Of a DNA stretch of 64,000 nucleotides, positions 12,224 to 24,535 are shown one piece after another (positions within the stretch are counted from its first letter, which is position 1; every line of letters starts with the position of its first letter). The notes under the pieces are model-generated. The model was not told the origin of the DNA and searched no databases. It saw nothing but the letters and a program-made list of their open reading frames with translations. Source of the DNA: Channa striata (Eukaryota > Chordata > Actinopteri > Anabantiformes > Channidae); the NCBI GenBank assembly GCA_033026295.1, contig CM065182.1:22070215-22134214 (forward strand). The letters run 5' to 3'. A program made the translations under genes and the position numbers.

Positions 12224-13944
12224 GCTTTTAGATCTAAATCAGAACATTTGGTATTTTGAGCAAGTAGCCAATAAAAAAATTTATAAAATACTAATTTCAC
12301 TAACCTGTATAGATTATATATTTGAATATGTTAACAGAGCTTTTTTGGTACTACCATTACCTTAAATTGAATTAATTTAACTTATGTAATTTGGGTACCA
12401 TAAACAATAATTAATCTGCCAGTCAAAAGTCTATTTTCAACCTAAAGAAGATTAAATATAAATGGTTTACATAGAAGGATTAAACAAGCAAATTCAATAT
12501 TGAATTCAGGTGGAATATTTCCCCAACCCACATTGCCTCTTTTCCGGGACATCAGCTGTTTTACAAAAAATAAAAAATGTCACTGTGGAGCCCTGCACTC
12601 AATTTAATAACCTTTTCTCTCAATAACTTGCTTTGTCTTAAGGCTTCAATATTCAGATTTTATGGAATCAAGGCAGTGGTAGCATGACTTTGAAATGAAT
12701 CCACTCAAGCTCTGCAGCTCCGTAGTTCTGTCTCAAAAGTCCAATAAATAAACTCAAAGCTAGCAGCGAAGAAGAAATTATTGATCGCATTGGTTAGAAG
12801 TGTCAGCCTCAGTCAAAAAACTTGTAAAATTAGAAGTGATTATCTCTGAACTGCTGCCAGTGCTGAGTCGGGTTCCCAGGACCTTTCAACAGTGCATCTC
12901 CAAATTCAGACACAGTAGACGTTACAGTGCACACTTACATTTACAGTTATGTTTAGTCACACTTTCGGCCAGGCTAGAATCTAACCTGGTGCCTCATGCT
13001 ATTTACTTTCTTTGTTTTTCAGACCCTCAGCTGTTAACCCTTCTTGTCACTAGTTTTTGACCTTGCTTTATTTCTTTTTGCCCTGCCCATTCTCTTCTTT
13101 GACAGACTCAGTTAGTGCGTGACTAATGTCACAGATCTGTCCCTCAACATCCCTCATTTGTTTCAGCTCTTACTTTTGATAAGTAAGACACATGAGCAGG
13201 AGCCTCCTTCTCTTAAAGCCACAGCGGCAATTACAGTCGATTTGCGATATCCATCAGTGTTTCCAAAGCTTTGTCAGTTATACCACTGATGTTATTCCCC
13301 TCTAAGCCGTCAAAATATTGACACTTTGATTGAAAGAACATGATTTCACTGAGCTTAAAAGCGAGAAATCACGTCACACACCTGCATCAGACAAATCAAA
13401 TTCTCTGCAGCAGTCAAAAGCTCATGTCGCCAAATTAAGCTCCTTGAGAGGTCCTGAATGGCGCTTTGATTTCTTTCCCCAATCACACACAAGCGATGTT
13501 AACTACGGGATGGATATCCATGCAAGTGACTGCAAAAGTAGAAGATGGTGTTCCAGTGGTAATATTACAAGCAGCGGACATTTTAAAGATAAACTTGGCA
13601 ATGCCATTAAATTTAGTTTTCCCAATATTACTTTTGATATCATGGCAAAAATAAATCAATGAACTGAAATTGTGTGTTTGCTAATTCTGTCCTAAGGCAA
13701 AATAAATAAAGACAGACACACAAAATTAATAATCAAGAAATGTTTGGACCCAACACAGAGACACCTTACAAGGGAAAGGCATTGTCCAGCAGACAGACAT
13801 CATACAAAAGACCAGACACGTGTAGACACAAACAGACACGTAAGTCAGGTGGGACTCTGTCAATCTAATGTGGACCAATCAGAACAGAGGTAGCCAACTC
13901 TCTCTGACACACACACTTAGTGTGTGAGTAAGCGAATCCACTAC
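12224..13944. other. Intronic DNA, nothing recognised
   Basis: A 110-codon frame at 13,330-13,662 has no recognisable domain or splice setting and is treated as chance. Confidence 0.4.
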
Positions 13945-14200
13945 AGATGGCCTGCACTTATAAAGCACTTTTCTACCTGTTGGTTCTCAAAGCATTTTAC
14001 ACTGATTCACCCATTCACACTCACAATCACACACCCATTCATACACCAATGGGATTCAACACTCACTGGGAGCAACTAAGTGGGGGTTCAGTGTCTTGCT
14101 CAAGGACACTTCAACGTGTGACCGGAGGAACTGAAGATCAAACAAGCAACTGTAGGATCGGTGGACGACCCCGCTACCTACTGCACCACTGTAGGAGGTA
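13945..14200 (-). repeat. tRNA-headed teleost SINE (minus orientation)
   Basis: On the minus strand it begins with a tRNA-like head (GTGCAGTAGGTAGCGGGGTCG, then a degraded B box). It continues with the conserved body (AGTGTCCTTGAGCAAGACAC, ACTGAACCCCCA) and ends near AAAATGCTTTGAGAACCAAC and GTAGAAAAGTGC. This order of blocks is shared with the copy at 39.9 kb. Confidence 0.7.
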
Positions 14201-15479
14201 TAAAAAAAGGAAAAAAGGAATAAAAAAAGCAAAACATGTTCCCTTAGATATATGCTAAAATAGCTAATGATATACTGATATACTACTGAGCACAACGTAA
14301 CAACGTATCACACATTCAAGGAATAAAACCAGAAATAGATACAATATCACCTCATGTGACAGGGTGTTGAAAGTAAAAACATTAAATGCCTCTCTTTTCA
14401 AATGCATATTGTTGAAGAGTCTCAAAGTATCTTAGTATAGATGGAATATTTTTGCTCTGAGATATAAGTTTTAAGATGTGTTATTTTTTCAACATAAGCT
14501 AAACCAAAAGAGCATGTGATTATTTAAATATAATTTAATTGAGCAACATGTCAAAATATTCTAATTATTCTATTTCTCCACAGAGTGAGAATTGGTAAAA
14601 AAATTACATAAGTAAAGCTACGCTGTGCACACAGTACACACTAACTACAACAAGTTGGCCGGTTGCTCTGGTGGAAGGTCGAGTCTTTGAGGATTGATTT
14701 AAGATTAGGAATAAAACATGCCACTGTGATTCGACAGGTTTTTCAAGTAATTTTCCTAAAGAAGAGTTATTGCCGAAACCTTCTTTACAGTTAGCTGCTT
14801 GGTGTGACCGAATAGTCACCTTTCCAAAAAAACTTTTCCAAAGTCTTTTGGAATAAGGCTTCACTTTAAAGGTGACAGAGAAGGGTGAATGATCTTTTCA
14901 ACCCGTCAGTTGGATCAGAGCAAGTTTTTTGCAAAACAAATTGATGGTTAATGGCAATATGATAATTATATAAACCCATCACTACCCTATAGACGCACCT
15001 TTCTCAGCGGCCTGAACTACAGTGCTTTTGTCTTTTTTTTTTTTCTGATTGATTATTGTTTAATATTTCCTTTTTTTTGGAGGGGGGGGTGTTTCTTTAT
15101 GCCTCCCACAGTGACTTCTCTCACTCCCTTTAGTCCTTCTTGGATTGATTGGCTGCCAGACATCCGTATTAGAATGACCTAAATTAATGTCTGTGTTTGT
15201 GGTTTCAGTGCCTGACGTATGCCCATGTTGGATTGGAATATTGCTTGATTATTAAACTAAAGCATGTTTTATTTATTTATGTATTTATTATTATAATTTT
15301 TTGCCTTCAGTCTGTTTTCCACTCCAGCACCTGCAGAGGTTGGCGTTAATGTGCGGGCACCTAGTTCTGTCTGTTTTGTTGTAATATAAGTTGGTTTTGG
15401 GACAAAATTACCAAGGTTAGAGTTTGAGAAATACATGGGCTAAAGTAACAACAGTGACTACTAATATCACAAAACAGAC
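14201..15479. other. Intronic AT-rich DNA
   Basis: Only poly-T/poly-G runs near 15,035-15,090. Nothing else recognised. Confidence 0.45.
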
Positions 15480-16156
15480 AAAGTCCTCTGCCCATCTGCC
15501 CCTGCTTTGTCCACTCAAAATTGCACAACCAAATGGATCTCTTGTGCTGAATACTGCCAAGACAACCTTCGCAACACTAGTGGTACCACAAAACTTCTGT
15601 CCAATTTCAAATCACTCCATCTAACCCCATTTCTCAAAACAGGACTTTCCCTACTTTATTTAAGAATCCCCAGATTACTCCACTGCTTGGGAAGCTTTCT
15701 CTTCACCTTGAACAAGCAGTGTTCATTTACCTCTCAGATTTTCAGTGTCAGGCAGTCTGGTCACTCCAGATGAATGCCCCTCGTGAAAGCTGTAGGTCAG
15801 TCTTCGGTCCTAATTCTACTTGATCTATCTGCAGCGTTTGACACAGTGAACTACCAGATCCTCCTGACCACACACTGTGACGTGGGCATCTGTGGAACAG
15901 CTCTGGCCTGGCATTGGTCTTCAGACAAACCTTCAACATATCCTGGTACGGGCATGTTAGTCTCACAGCCTCTCTACCAGTTTGCCACAGGGCTCAGTAC
16001 TTGGTTCTCTTCCTTTTCTATCTTTACATCATCTCTGGGCTCTGTCATCCACTTAGGTGGCTTTTCCTATCATTGCTATACTAAAGACACACAGCCCTTC
16101 CTGTCCTTTCCATCAGACGTCCACGTCACATCACACATCTCTGCCTGTCTCTCTGA
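15480..16156 (+). mobile_element. L2-clade LINE remnant, left part (reverse transcriptase)
   Basis: Decayed reverse transcriptase of a fish L2-type LINE. LILLDLSAAFDTVN (motif A) is clear at about 15,808-15,850. TSSLGSVI...GFSYHCYTKDTQPFLSF, a mutated YADDTQLFLSF motif C, lies at about 16,026-16,110. Upstream, TKW and NFKSL fragments around 15,530-15,620 fit the pre-RT linker. The copy has frameshifts and a motif B region that is no longer readable. It is cut at 16,156 by a solo LTR. Confidence 0.8.
16152..16156 (+). repeat. 5-bp target-site duplication of the solo LTR, left
   Basis: TCTGA directly before TGTGAGGG, matching 16,726-16,730. Confidence 0.85.
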
Positions 16157-16725
16157 TGTGAGGGAAATTTCTATATACAGCAGTCTAACACTGGGTCACA
16201 CTTCTGGCAGGAGCCGTCTTACCTTTTGAGTCCCGCAAGATACCACTGACATGATAAGCATGTGCTACTCAGTAGAAGGCGCATGGGAACTAGCAAGGAT
16301 AGTGGATCCCAGAAGTAACATTTGCCAGAAACCTCTTATTGACACCTTAACAGACCCTATTGTTCCTTTGAATACTTGTTGACACCTTAAGCAGACCTTC
16401 TGTCTAAACTTTGTTTAACCCTAGCTTCCCCACAGGTAGCTGTCCCAGCAGGGGGAGACAGTAACAGACTTGCTAATTAGGACTCCTGATCAATGTGTAT
16501 TCAACTGTTTGCATTGTTGAGCAGTTAAAAGCACACGTGAGCCCAACAGAGATTCATCAGATACTATCTGATCCGCCCGGGTGACACTGCTTTTTGCTCT
16601 GTTCCTCTGCCTGCTCCTCTACCTTTTTGCTTATTTTACCTATGTTATTGTTATTAAATTGCTTAATGATAATGTGAGAGCTGCCTCCTGTCTCTTAAAT
16701 TGCTCTCCCAGATTTTTCCACAACA
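16157..16725. mobile_element. 569-bp solo LTR inserted in the L2 remnant
   Basis: The insert begins TGTGAGGG and ends CCACAACA (TGT...ACA ends). It is flanked by the exact 5-bp duplication TCTGA at 16,152-16,156 and 16,726-16,730. Removing the insert and one TCTGA restores a continuous L2 reading frame. Inside there is an imperfect direct repeat (TTGACACCTTAA-CAGACC at about 16,338 and 16,379), and an ATTAAA near 16,657 that could be the poly-A signal. No internal retroviral or gypsy gene remains. The orientation and superfamily (gypsy or endogenous retrovirus) cannot be fixed from the LTR alone. Confidence 0.88.
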
Positions 16726-16730
16726 TCTGA
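16726..16730 (+). repeat. 5-bp target-site duplication of the solo LTR, right
   Basis: TCTGA directly after CCACAACA, matching 16,152-16,156. Confidence 0.85.
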
Positions 16731-17153
16731 CAGCTCTAGTTGGATGAGAGAAGGACACCTTCAGCTCAACCTCTCAGAGACAGAAGTTCTAGTCTTCCCA
16801 GGCAGACCTTCAACACATCAAAACATTATCACCAATATCAGATCTGCAGTGACTGTCCCCATAAGTTGGCTAAAAATTTCGGGGGTTATCGTTTACGTTC
16901 AACATTGACATTGACTCTGTCTCTAGGGAATCAGGATCTGGAGTTGGTCAATGAATGGCATCCCATCACCAGATACCAAGCAAAGCTCAAACCTAAACTC
17001 TGCACTTAAATCTCAAGGGTAAAAATAACCCCAACCAGTCAGTTTTTTCTTGTACTTGCAACTCATTAAACGGACAAACGTCTCCTCATTATCTTCGCTT
17101 TTAATAAAAGCGTCTGACTTAACTAGTGTCTGACTAACTGTAAATGCAAATAG
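16731..17153 (+). mobile_element. L2-clade LINE remnant, right part and 3' tail
   Basis: The L2 frame resumes after the LTR with WMRERHLQLNLSETEVLVFPG, the conserved L2 segment after the YADD box. It then decays through an ITNIRSAVTVPIS region. The end at about 17,090-17,153 has AATAAAAGCGTCTGACTTAA and ACTGTAAATGCAAATAG. This is the teleost L2 3' tail signature (GATAAAAGCGTCTGCTAAATG...TAAATG). The element is therefore 5'-truncated but 3'-complete. Confidence 0.8.
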
Positions 17154-18597
17154 GACAGTAAATTATTGTCATGAGTTGATTAGTCACCACCAATGTTGTG
17201 TTGTTGAGAAAATCAGATTCTATTATTGTGTTGCCTTTTATATGAAATACATTTTAATTTCAGTATTTTGTACAAAAACGTCTAACACAAATGATATTAG
17301 AAAAAATAAGTCAAGTATAATACATAATAACATTCACCGCATTCAGTTCAAGAAAAGTGTTATGAGTTTTATCCGAAGATTGAGTTACGTGAACTGGTTA
17401 GATCCAATTTCTTTAGCTTGGATCAATCCTTCTAACCAAGAAGAAAGACGTCCAGATGATATGACTCAATGTTCGGATCACCAAACCTGGGTGAGCGCGT
17501 TTCTGAAATGTAGCCAATAAAAAGACCAGCTGTCAACACGGAATGACGGCAGCAGAAGCATTGGAGTTAAGACACTGCAATCATCGAATGCTGGCAGGAC
17601 AGAATACAAAGGCAGAGCATTTGTAAGAGTCACACACATATTTACAGGAACAGATTTAACAAAGTTGTTAAATAATTACCTTGTGTTTTCACTAAAGGTA
17701 TTCATCTTAAGATCCTTTTATGACATACATACTGTATGAAGCTAGTGTAACTGAGCCACCTGTCTAAGCCATTAATCCACCTCACATCTTAAACGTGAAG
17801 GTCATAAATGTTGAGAGTTTGATCTTTAGTTCTATGCTGTATCATAATGACTGGTGTAACACACAGTGAGGTGATGAGTGCAGGTTGTCGACTTTCATTT
17901 GCTGATCTTTACTCACACAAAGGATGAACGGAACTACATAGCGATTTGCTCACTGTCCCTCAGGGATTCTCCATTTCATTTCAAAAGATTAATATCACAT
18001 CCAATATAGCAATCTTTCATATGTAGCTGAAAAGCAACATAATGCACACAGATCAGCCACCGCAGCTATGATATACTGACTAATAATAGCAAGTACTGAT
18101 CTAATTTATTTCCCCAAATTTAGAACATGTAAATATTGTGGAAAGCGTTTGTACTGTGCCTCAAATAGTTTGTTAGAAAGCAACTTTTCTACCACCTTTG
18201 GTTACGTCAACCTCCAACCAGCAATCATATCACAAAGGTAAGAAATGGCAAAATATAATTTGTCCGAGTGTTGTTTGTTTGTTTTGTTAAAATCCAGATT
18301 ATCCATGTTTATCTCTGCAGTATGTTAAAACAACATGCACACAATCACTATGCTTCATCAAGCAAATCAACAAATGTGCTTCAGGGATGAGGCACCCTTC
18401 CCTGATGGGATAGATCAAATATTTCATGTGTTCAAATTGTGTGTTTCTCAAATACAAATGTTGCTAAAAGATGGGTTCAGGGTTGGTTTGGCCCAAATGT
18501 CAGAATGACAATCAACATTACTGCCAAATTAGAACCTGGCTTCTAGTGGTTCTTACCATATTAACACAATAACTTACACAGTTTAATTCGTTTAAGC
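17154..18597. other. Intronic AT-rich DNA between L2 and RTE copies
   Basis: The 114-codon frame at 17,176-17,520 directly after the L2 tail shows no known domain. No other feature is seen. Confidence 0.4.
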
Positions 18598-18613
18598 AAG
18601 TAGATAACAAAGA
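18598..18613 (+). repeat. Target-site duplication, left (16 bp)
   Basis: AAGTAGATAACAAAGA is repeated exactly at 19,085-19,100 on the other side of the truncated RTE copy. Confidence 0.92.
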
Positions 18614-19084
18614 CTACTACTTCTCTTTGGGCTTTTTCCATCAGGGGTCGCCACAGCGAATCATCCTTTTCCACTTCACTCTATCCTGGGCATCTTCCTC
18701 TCTGACACCAGCTAACCTCATGTCCTCTGTTAGAACATCCATATACCTCCTCCTTGGTCGTCCTCTCGCCCTCTTGCCTGGCAGCTCCATCTCCAACATC
18801 CTTCTACCAATATATTCACTATCCCTCCTCTGCAAATGTCCAAACAGACTTAGTTGCTAACACAGGATACGTGCGCTGTCCCTCTGATGAGCTCGTTCCT
18901 TATTCTGTCCAACCTTGTCACTCCTAAGGAGAACCTCAACATCTTCATCTCTGCTGCTTCCATCTCTGCCTCTTGTCTCTTTCTCACTGCTACTGTCTCT
19001 AACCCATAGAGCAGAGCTGGTCTCACCACAGTCCTGTCCACTTTTGATTTGAGTCTTGCTGACACTATTCTGTCACACAACACT
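18614..19084 (-). mobile_element. 5'-truncated RTE LINE copy (last ~470 bp)
   Basis: On the minus strand this matches the 3' part of the 48.5-kb element (about 51,180-51,650). It encodes RTVVRPALLYGLETVAVRKR, then a stop after TAHVSCVSN, and then the C-terminal segment ending MIRCGDP in another frame. The C-terminal 64 residues differ from the full copy at five positions. Perfect 16-bp direct repeats flank it, which proves a separate 5'-truncated insertion by target-primed reverse transcription. Confidence 0.92.
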
Positions 19085-19100
19085 AAGTAGATAACAAAGA
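19085..19100 (+). repeat. Target-site duplication, right (16 bp)
   Basis: Exact copy of 18,598-18,613. It marks the 5' truncation point of the RTE fragment. Confidence 0.92.
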
Positions 19101-20370
19101 AGCGTAAACAAAAATCTGCTTAATTTATGAAGAGCTGTTTTTATGTACAATATACAGTATATGGGATAATCTCAATATTTAAATAATATGTAGAGAGAGA
19201 GATTTAATAGGGAGGTCTTTTATGATACGCATTTTCAGGTCTCATGCTATGTGTTGTAAATATATAATTTTAGGCACAAAGTTGGCACCAAAGGAAAAAA
19301 AAAAGATGGAAGTAGTCCATTCCTTATCATTTCCCTTGTGTTTACAGTCTCTCATCCAAATATGTCTGTCAGCACTTCCAACAAGCCAAAGATTATAGAG
19401 TTATAACAAACATAATCATATGCAATTTAGTGTGTGGTGTCATCTGAGACTCCTAATGACTTCTGGGGCCTCTAATAGCTACCTTGCGTGTAAGACAATT
19501 GGCAACATTGTGTAAGTCTCTATTGTTCCTAATTATCAACACACACTTTGATGCATATTCAGCAGATTTGTTCTACATCAGAAAAGTTTGTCTGAGAAGT
19601 GCAATACAAGAACGCTGGTGAGTTTGGGGAAAATGAAACCGAAAAAAAAACCAAAAAACTATTTAAATAAAATTTTATAGGGAAACTTTATAAGTAATTG
19701 TGTATGTTTTTTTTTAAAATAGATGGTGAAAAGGAAAAGAAATTCCGTTTAATGGTACTGAATATGACAACATTTTGTGCTATTTTGAATTAATTTTGGT
19801 TCATCTGCTATTTGTCTCATGGGTAGTTTTGATCTGTTAATTAAGAAACTCCTTATTGACTCTTGTTTTCTTCTTTTGAGTTTTCTTCCCATAAAACTTA
19901 ATCAGTTTGAAGTTTTTGTCAATGTCTGAAAATCCAGCTTCTCAAGAAATCAGAAGCTATTGTCTCCCTTCAGAAAAGCTTAAGAGGAAATTGTTATTAT
20001 TTGTTTCTGTTTGTAACTTTGGATGTGATTGTCATTAAATTTATGTTATATGGTGCATCTGTGGATATGAACACAGAGAGCACATGACTAATAACAACAA
20101 ATAGGACATCAAAGCCACCTCCTTCCAAGCTTACCTTCTATGTCGACAGGGAGAAACGAGCTGGGGTTTTAGTGTGAAGGGCTGTAAAGTCTTGATTTTA
20201 TTATATGTCCGAGCCCAGCTGGAAATGGCACTGATGTCACGATTCTAAATGAAACAAAGTTGTTGGGCGTTGTGGGGTAGAGTGTGGCTCAGGCCACATA
20301 TTTCAGTCAGAACCTGACCTAAACAGTGGCAGAACCCCAACCTGAGCCCGGCAACGTGGAGTCTGTGTCA

Positions 20371-20410
20371 GTGTGGCTTTTAGACAGACCAATGGGTCTA
20401 AAAGCCACAC
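20371..20410. repeat. Perfect 15-bp inverted repeat, 10-nt loop
   Basis: GTGTGGCTTTTAGAC at 20,371-20,385 and GTCTAAAAGCCACAC at 20,396-20,410. Confidence 0.9.
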
Positions 20411-22599
20411 CGTTTAACACAATATGGGATCAGATCAACAGTACAATGCCCAAACCTGAACCAAACACAACCCAGACCCCCCCAGGTAGTAATAGTTCCT
20501 ATTGAGGGTTCGGGTATCCCCTGTATACATCAAGTGAACGATACCAGTGTGGGCTGTGTTAGAGGAGATCCAGGGAGACGGGCAAAAAAACACTACAGCT
20601 TGGCAGCAAAAGAAGGTGGTCAGCTAGGTTTTAGTGACCTCCAACTGCTAAGCTTACTCCAACTCAGCTACCTCAGCTACCTTTGCAGACTCTCAAGCAT
20701 CTCTGTCTAAAGGATCCCAATCAAACCATGTGGTACAATATAAATACTGTATGGGCTGTCCTACTTTTACACATATTAGCCATGGTTGAAGCTTATCCAG
20801 TTCTTAGTGAGCTGGGCCAGAGCCAGCAGTAGAGCACAGGGACAGTAAGAGGAGGGAATTCAGCAAAAGGTCCAAACTTTCGACAACCAGTGTGCAACAA
20901 GTGCCTAATCAAATCAAAAACAATCGGCGCCACAGTACCATCCAGTCGGGTAGCTTTTAAGTAAGATCGTATCTCGTGTGAGAATTTAAACCTATAATGT
21001 GTTATTTAGAAAAATGAAATTCAAATTATGATTTAGTATAAACCTGTGCATGTGACGCAAAGTCTCTCCATTTGCCATCATGATAGCAGAGCCCATACAC
21101 TAAAACACAGCTGGGCTGAAAGCAGGTGTGGCCTGTGCATTCAAAAGTTAAATGAATGATTTCATTTAGGAACGACCCTGTATATGGCAGATTTAATGAT
21201 CGTGTTGCTCTTGTGACTGCTTTGAAAATAACCAGCTATTCTAAATGAAATGATTTTTTCACAAAGACACATGAGGAATAGTGGCTTGACTAATTCCGCA
21301 ATGCTTACAAGCAGTTCAGAAGTGAGTTATGGGTTAATTAAGGCTCTGGGGAAACAGGTAAACACAGTGAATCTGCTTGACACAGTGCACGTACGAAGGT
21401 AACTTCAGCTGCCCTCATCTGCAGTAATTTCACAGAGGATTGTCTCCACATGCTAATTCTACCCTTTAATGCTTCTCCCTCAGTTTCATCCCTCTTTTTT
21501 AATAAGCTTGAAATTAAAACGGCAGTACATGCTGGCCCATTTTACAGCGGGAATGATAAGACCCAACAATGCGGGGAGAAACGAGTCAGGGGGTTACATC
21601 AAACAACAGCGATATCAAAGCAGAAGGTACAAAGGCACATTGTGGGAAATGAAAAAGAATTTCCACAACAATATACTTGGGGTGTGAAGACTGAACTAGA
21701 GGTTAAGCAGATGCTGATTCCATCACTCCATGGTCTAAATAAGTGTTTTATTATGTTTATGTTGTGCTCTGGCTGAGGCCCACTCCCCAGGGACTCACTT
21801 CGGCTTCAGACTTCGGACAAATGTGTCCAGAAATACATCTCAACACGTGTGCTCATACAACAGCCCAACAAAGCATTATTTAAAATATTTGCTAAACTAC
21901 CTTCAACTTGGACTCACCATCATTTCTGGAGTGTCACAGTTTACTGTATGTACACCGTACACACACAATGGTAAAACACTCCCAGGGAACAGATTGCATC
22001 AAAGCATAATCAATCCAGGACTAGACAGGGTTTCACTGATGCACTGGCCCATAAACAAAGATGAGACAGTGTCTGAATAGTTCAAGGATTGTTCTGTTTT
22101 CCTAAGGATCCTTCTGCTTGTCGAGAATAAAGACACGAAGGAGAAAAGCTGAACTGTTGCAAGCTGAAGCTGTCAGAGCATCAGCGCACAGACACTCAAT
22201 CCACAGCAACGCCATCATATTTTTAGAGACTGTAAAATATTAGCATGAAGAAATACATACGTTGAATGGATGTCGATATTAATTGTCTCACATACCATAA
22301 AAAAACTAATTACTTTTAAATGCATAGGCATGAACATTCCCTTTAATCTTATCAGTTATAGTAACAAACAGCTCATTTATTTCTAATTATATTCATCATT
22401 TTCTTTAGCTTGTCTTATTTATTTATTTATTTATTCTAAAGACTACAATTGTTTCATTGCACAATTCGGTCTGACTCTAGGGCTCAGTCCAAACAGTGAT
22501 AAAGCTCAACGACAAATTGATATCTTTTTGTTCTGAGGCAAATGGGAATTTTTGTGATATGCAAATATATTTTTTTTAAGTTTGACAAGCTCCTTTTGA

Positions 22600-23110
22600 T
22601 TCAGCCCCTCACTTCCACTTCCTGACCTGGACTTTTATTTTGGTGCCTTTTTTCCCCACGTCCTGTTTTCACTCTATAGTTAACTTTACTAATTTCACCA
22701 CTAGTCACTCGCTTTGATTCTTTTCACCTGTTTCCCCAGTCCATTTATACCTGGCCATCACCTCAGTTCGGGGCCAGGTTCTCGTCGCTGTTTTTGAGAT
22801 TACCAGATCCCGGCAATTTGTGTTACAGAGTCAAGCGTATTTGGACTTTGCCCGTTTTTCCCTGTGGTCTGAGGTTTGGTCTCTGGTTTTTGGTCTACGT
22901 GTGTTTTGTTCCTTATAGTGTTCCCTCGCTTTTTTGGTCTTTCTGTTTCCCCTCTATCTTGGGTTCTTCCTCGTGTTCCCCTGTGGCTGACTCAATTAGT
23001 TTAATTTAGTTGTATGTATACATTATGTTGTTTCTGTCCCTTTTTGGTTTTGAAATAAAGTTCACACCCTTTTTGTAGCTCCCTCCCGTTAGTTGCCTTC
23101 TTGGGTCTTC
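22600..23110 (+). repeat. Possible LTR or LINE 3'-end remnant
   Basis: A pyrimidine-rich stretch with GGCCATCACCTCAGTTCGGG and a GAAATAAAG poly-A-signal-like motif at about 23,051-23,059, then GTTGCCTTCTTGGGTCTTC. The style is that of teleost LTR or LINE 3' ends. I could not identify a family or its boundaries. Confidence 0.3.
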
Positions 23111-24349
23111 AAATTCACCCACACTTTAAAGACCTTTAGGGGAAATCTACATTGGAGCAAGCTTGATATTGATTTGGAAGCAGCTTTGGAACAAAAAGTT
23201 TAACCACAAAACTCTTAACGACAACTGAATGTTACTGTAAATCAGTTTTCGGTCCTGCTGCAGTCTTCATGTCTGCATGCAGTCTGTCAATGTCTACAGG
23301 CGTGTGTGGACCCTCATTAAAAAGCTGCCTTCCAGTGAACCAGTGATGATGTGGTTATTACCATAAAATATGATGTTGTTACATCCTGTTCCCCCAATAT
23401 TTGGATCAGATGATAAAGTCTGACCAGCAAAAAAAAATCCATAACACCTTTGGTGACTTTAAGTGGTGCTTCATTATGAAACCCATGTAATGTACATTAA
23501 CGCGAGCAATCCACTTTTCCTGCTGTGAAATTTGCTCTAAGTTTCACACCAAGTCATAAGCCAGTTAGGCAAGTGCCTATTATGAATTACAGTGGACTGC
23601 GAATTTGGCTGGAAAGCAGTGGTACAGAAAAACCATATCTGCTCAGGAAGCTGTAATGGCTGAGTGTGCAGTTTTTTTTTTTTTTGGTCTTCTTACACTA
23701 CAAATAAAACACCACATATGACAATATTTAAGGAAGTAATGGTGTATAAATCAAGACTGATTAACTCCCAGTTAAACTATGCAAGACAACTGTCTGGCAT
23801 AATTTCAGTGATTATGTGCGACTTCTGCAAAACTTCTTTTCTATGTAAGACAGACAGGAGGTTAATGAAAAAGTCCTAATCTTTCCCCTGTATAATTGAA
23901 AGAGCGGAAGGTATCACTTCTAATAAAGTGTGATAATGGAGAACGGGACACGCAGCGGAGTTCCAGACGACCTTCTCACCACTCACATCTTCACTGTGGT
24001 TAGGGTTACATTTATGCATCAGAAAGAGCAGATCAACCCTGAACTGTTATTGGCCATTTCTGCGAAGCCTGTCAGCAGCAGACTGTCGACGCCTGAGAAA
24101 TATGTGACCCAACCCAGTTTTGCACTGTGCATGAACTCCCAAGAAATTAAAATGTTAATTCTCTCTGTATGTCATCCTTCATATTCTTCACTTCTTGAAT
24201 GTGAGGTGCCGCCAACTCCGACAAAAACTGCCTGATTGTCAGAGTGATAAGAGCAAGGATTTCATCCAGCTATATGCAGGGCAGCATCAACAGAGAAATT
24301 AGCCAGTAATTTTTTTAGCCGTGTCTGGTAAACTTAACTGAGCATAAGT

Positions 24350-24535
24350 AACCGTTGGTAAGGCATGAGCTGGCTCTATCGTCCATGAACCACAGGGTCG
24401 GTGGTTCAATTCCCAGTTCCTCTTGGCTACATTTCCAAGTGTCTTTGGGCTGAAGATGTTCCTAGTGGGTCCTTGCTTGGCAGGTGCTGTCATCGATGCA
24501 TTATTGTGTGTGTGAAGGGGTAAATGTTAAGCAAG
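24350..24535 (+). repeat. tRNA-headed SINE fragment
   Basis: A perfect RNA polymerase III B box, GGTTCAATTCC, lies at 24,403-24,413, preceded by a tRNA-like CTCTATCGTCCATGAACC stretch. The body (CAAGTGTCTTTGGGCTGAAG) is a mutated form of the SINE block seen at 39.9 kb. Confidence 0.6.

Larger units (their letters stand above)
19101..24349. other. Intronic DNA, mostly unique
   Basis: Holds the hairpin at 20,371, a TTTA run at 22,411-22,436 and the possible LTR/LINE remnant at 22,600-23,110. The stretches 19,420-19,590 and 21,150-21,400 look like candidate conserved noncoding elements by composition. Confidence 0.4.

Noticed and set aside
13330..13662. 110-codon open frame
   Set aside because: No recognisable motif and no flanking splice signals that make an exon. 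Chance is the simpler reading.
17176..17520. 114-codon open frame after the L2 tail
   Set aside because: No family recognised. It lies outside the L2 3' end, and length alone is not evidence here.
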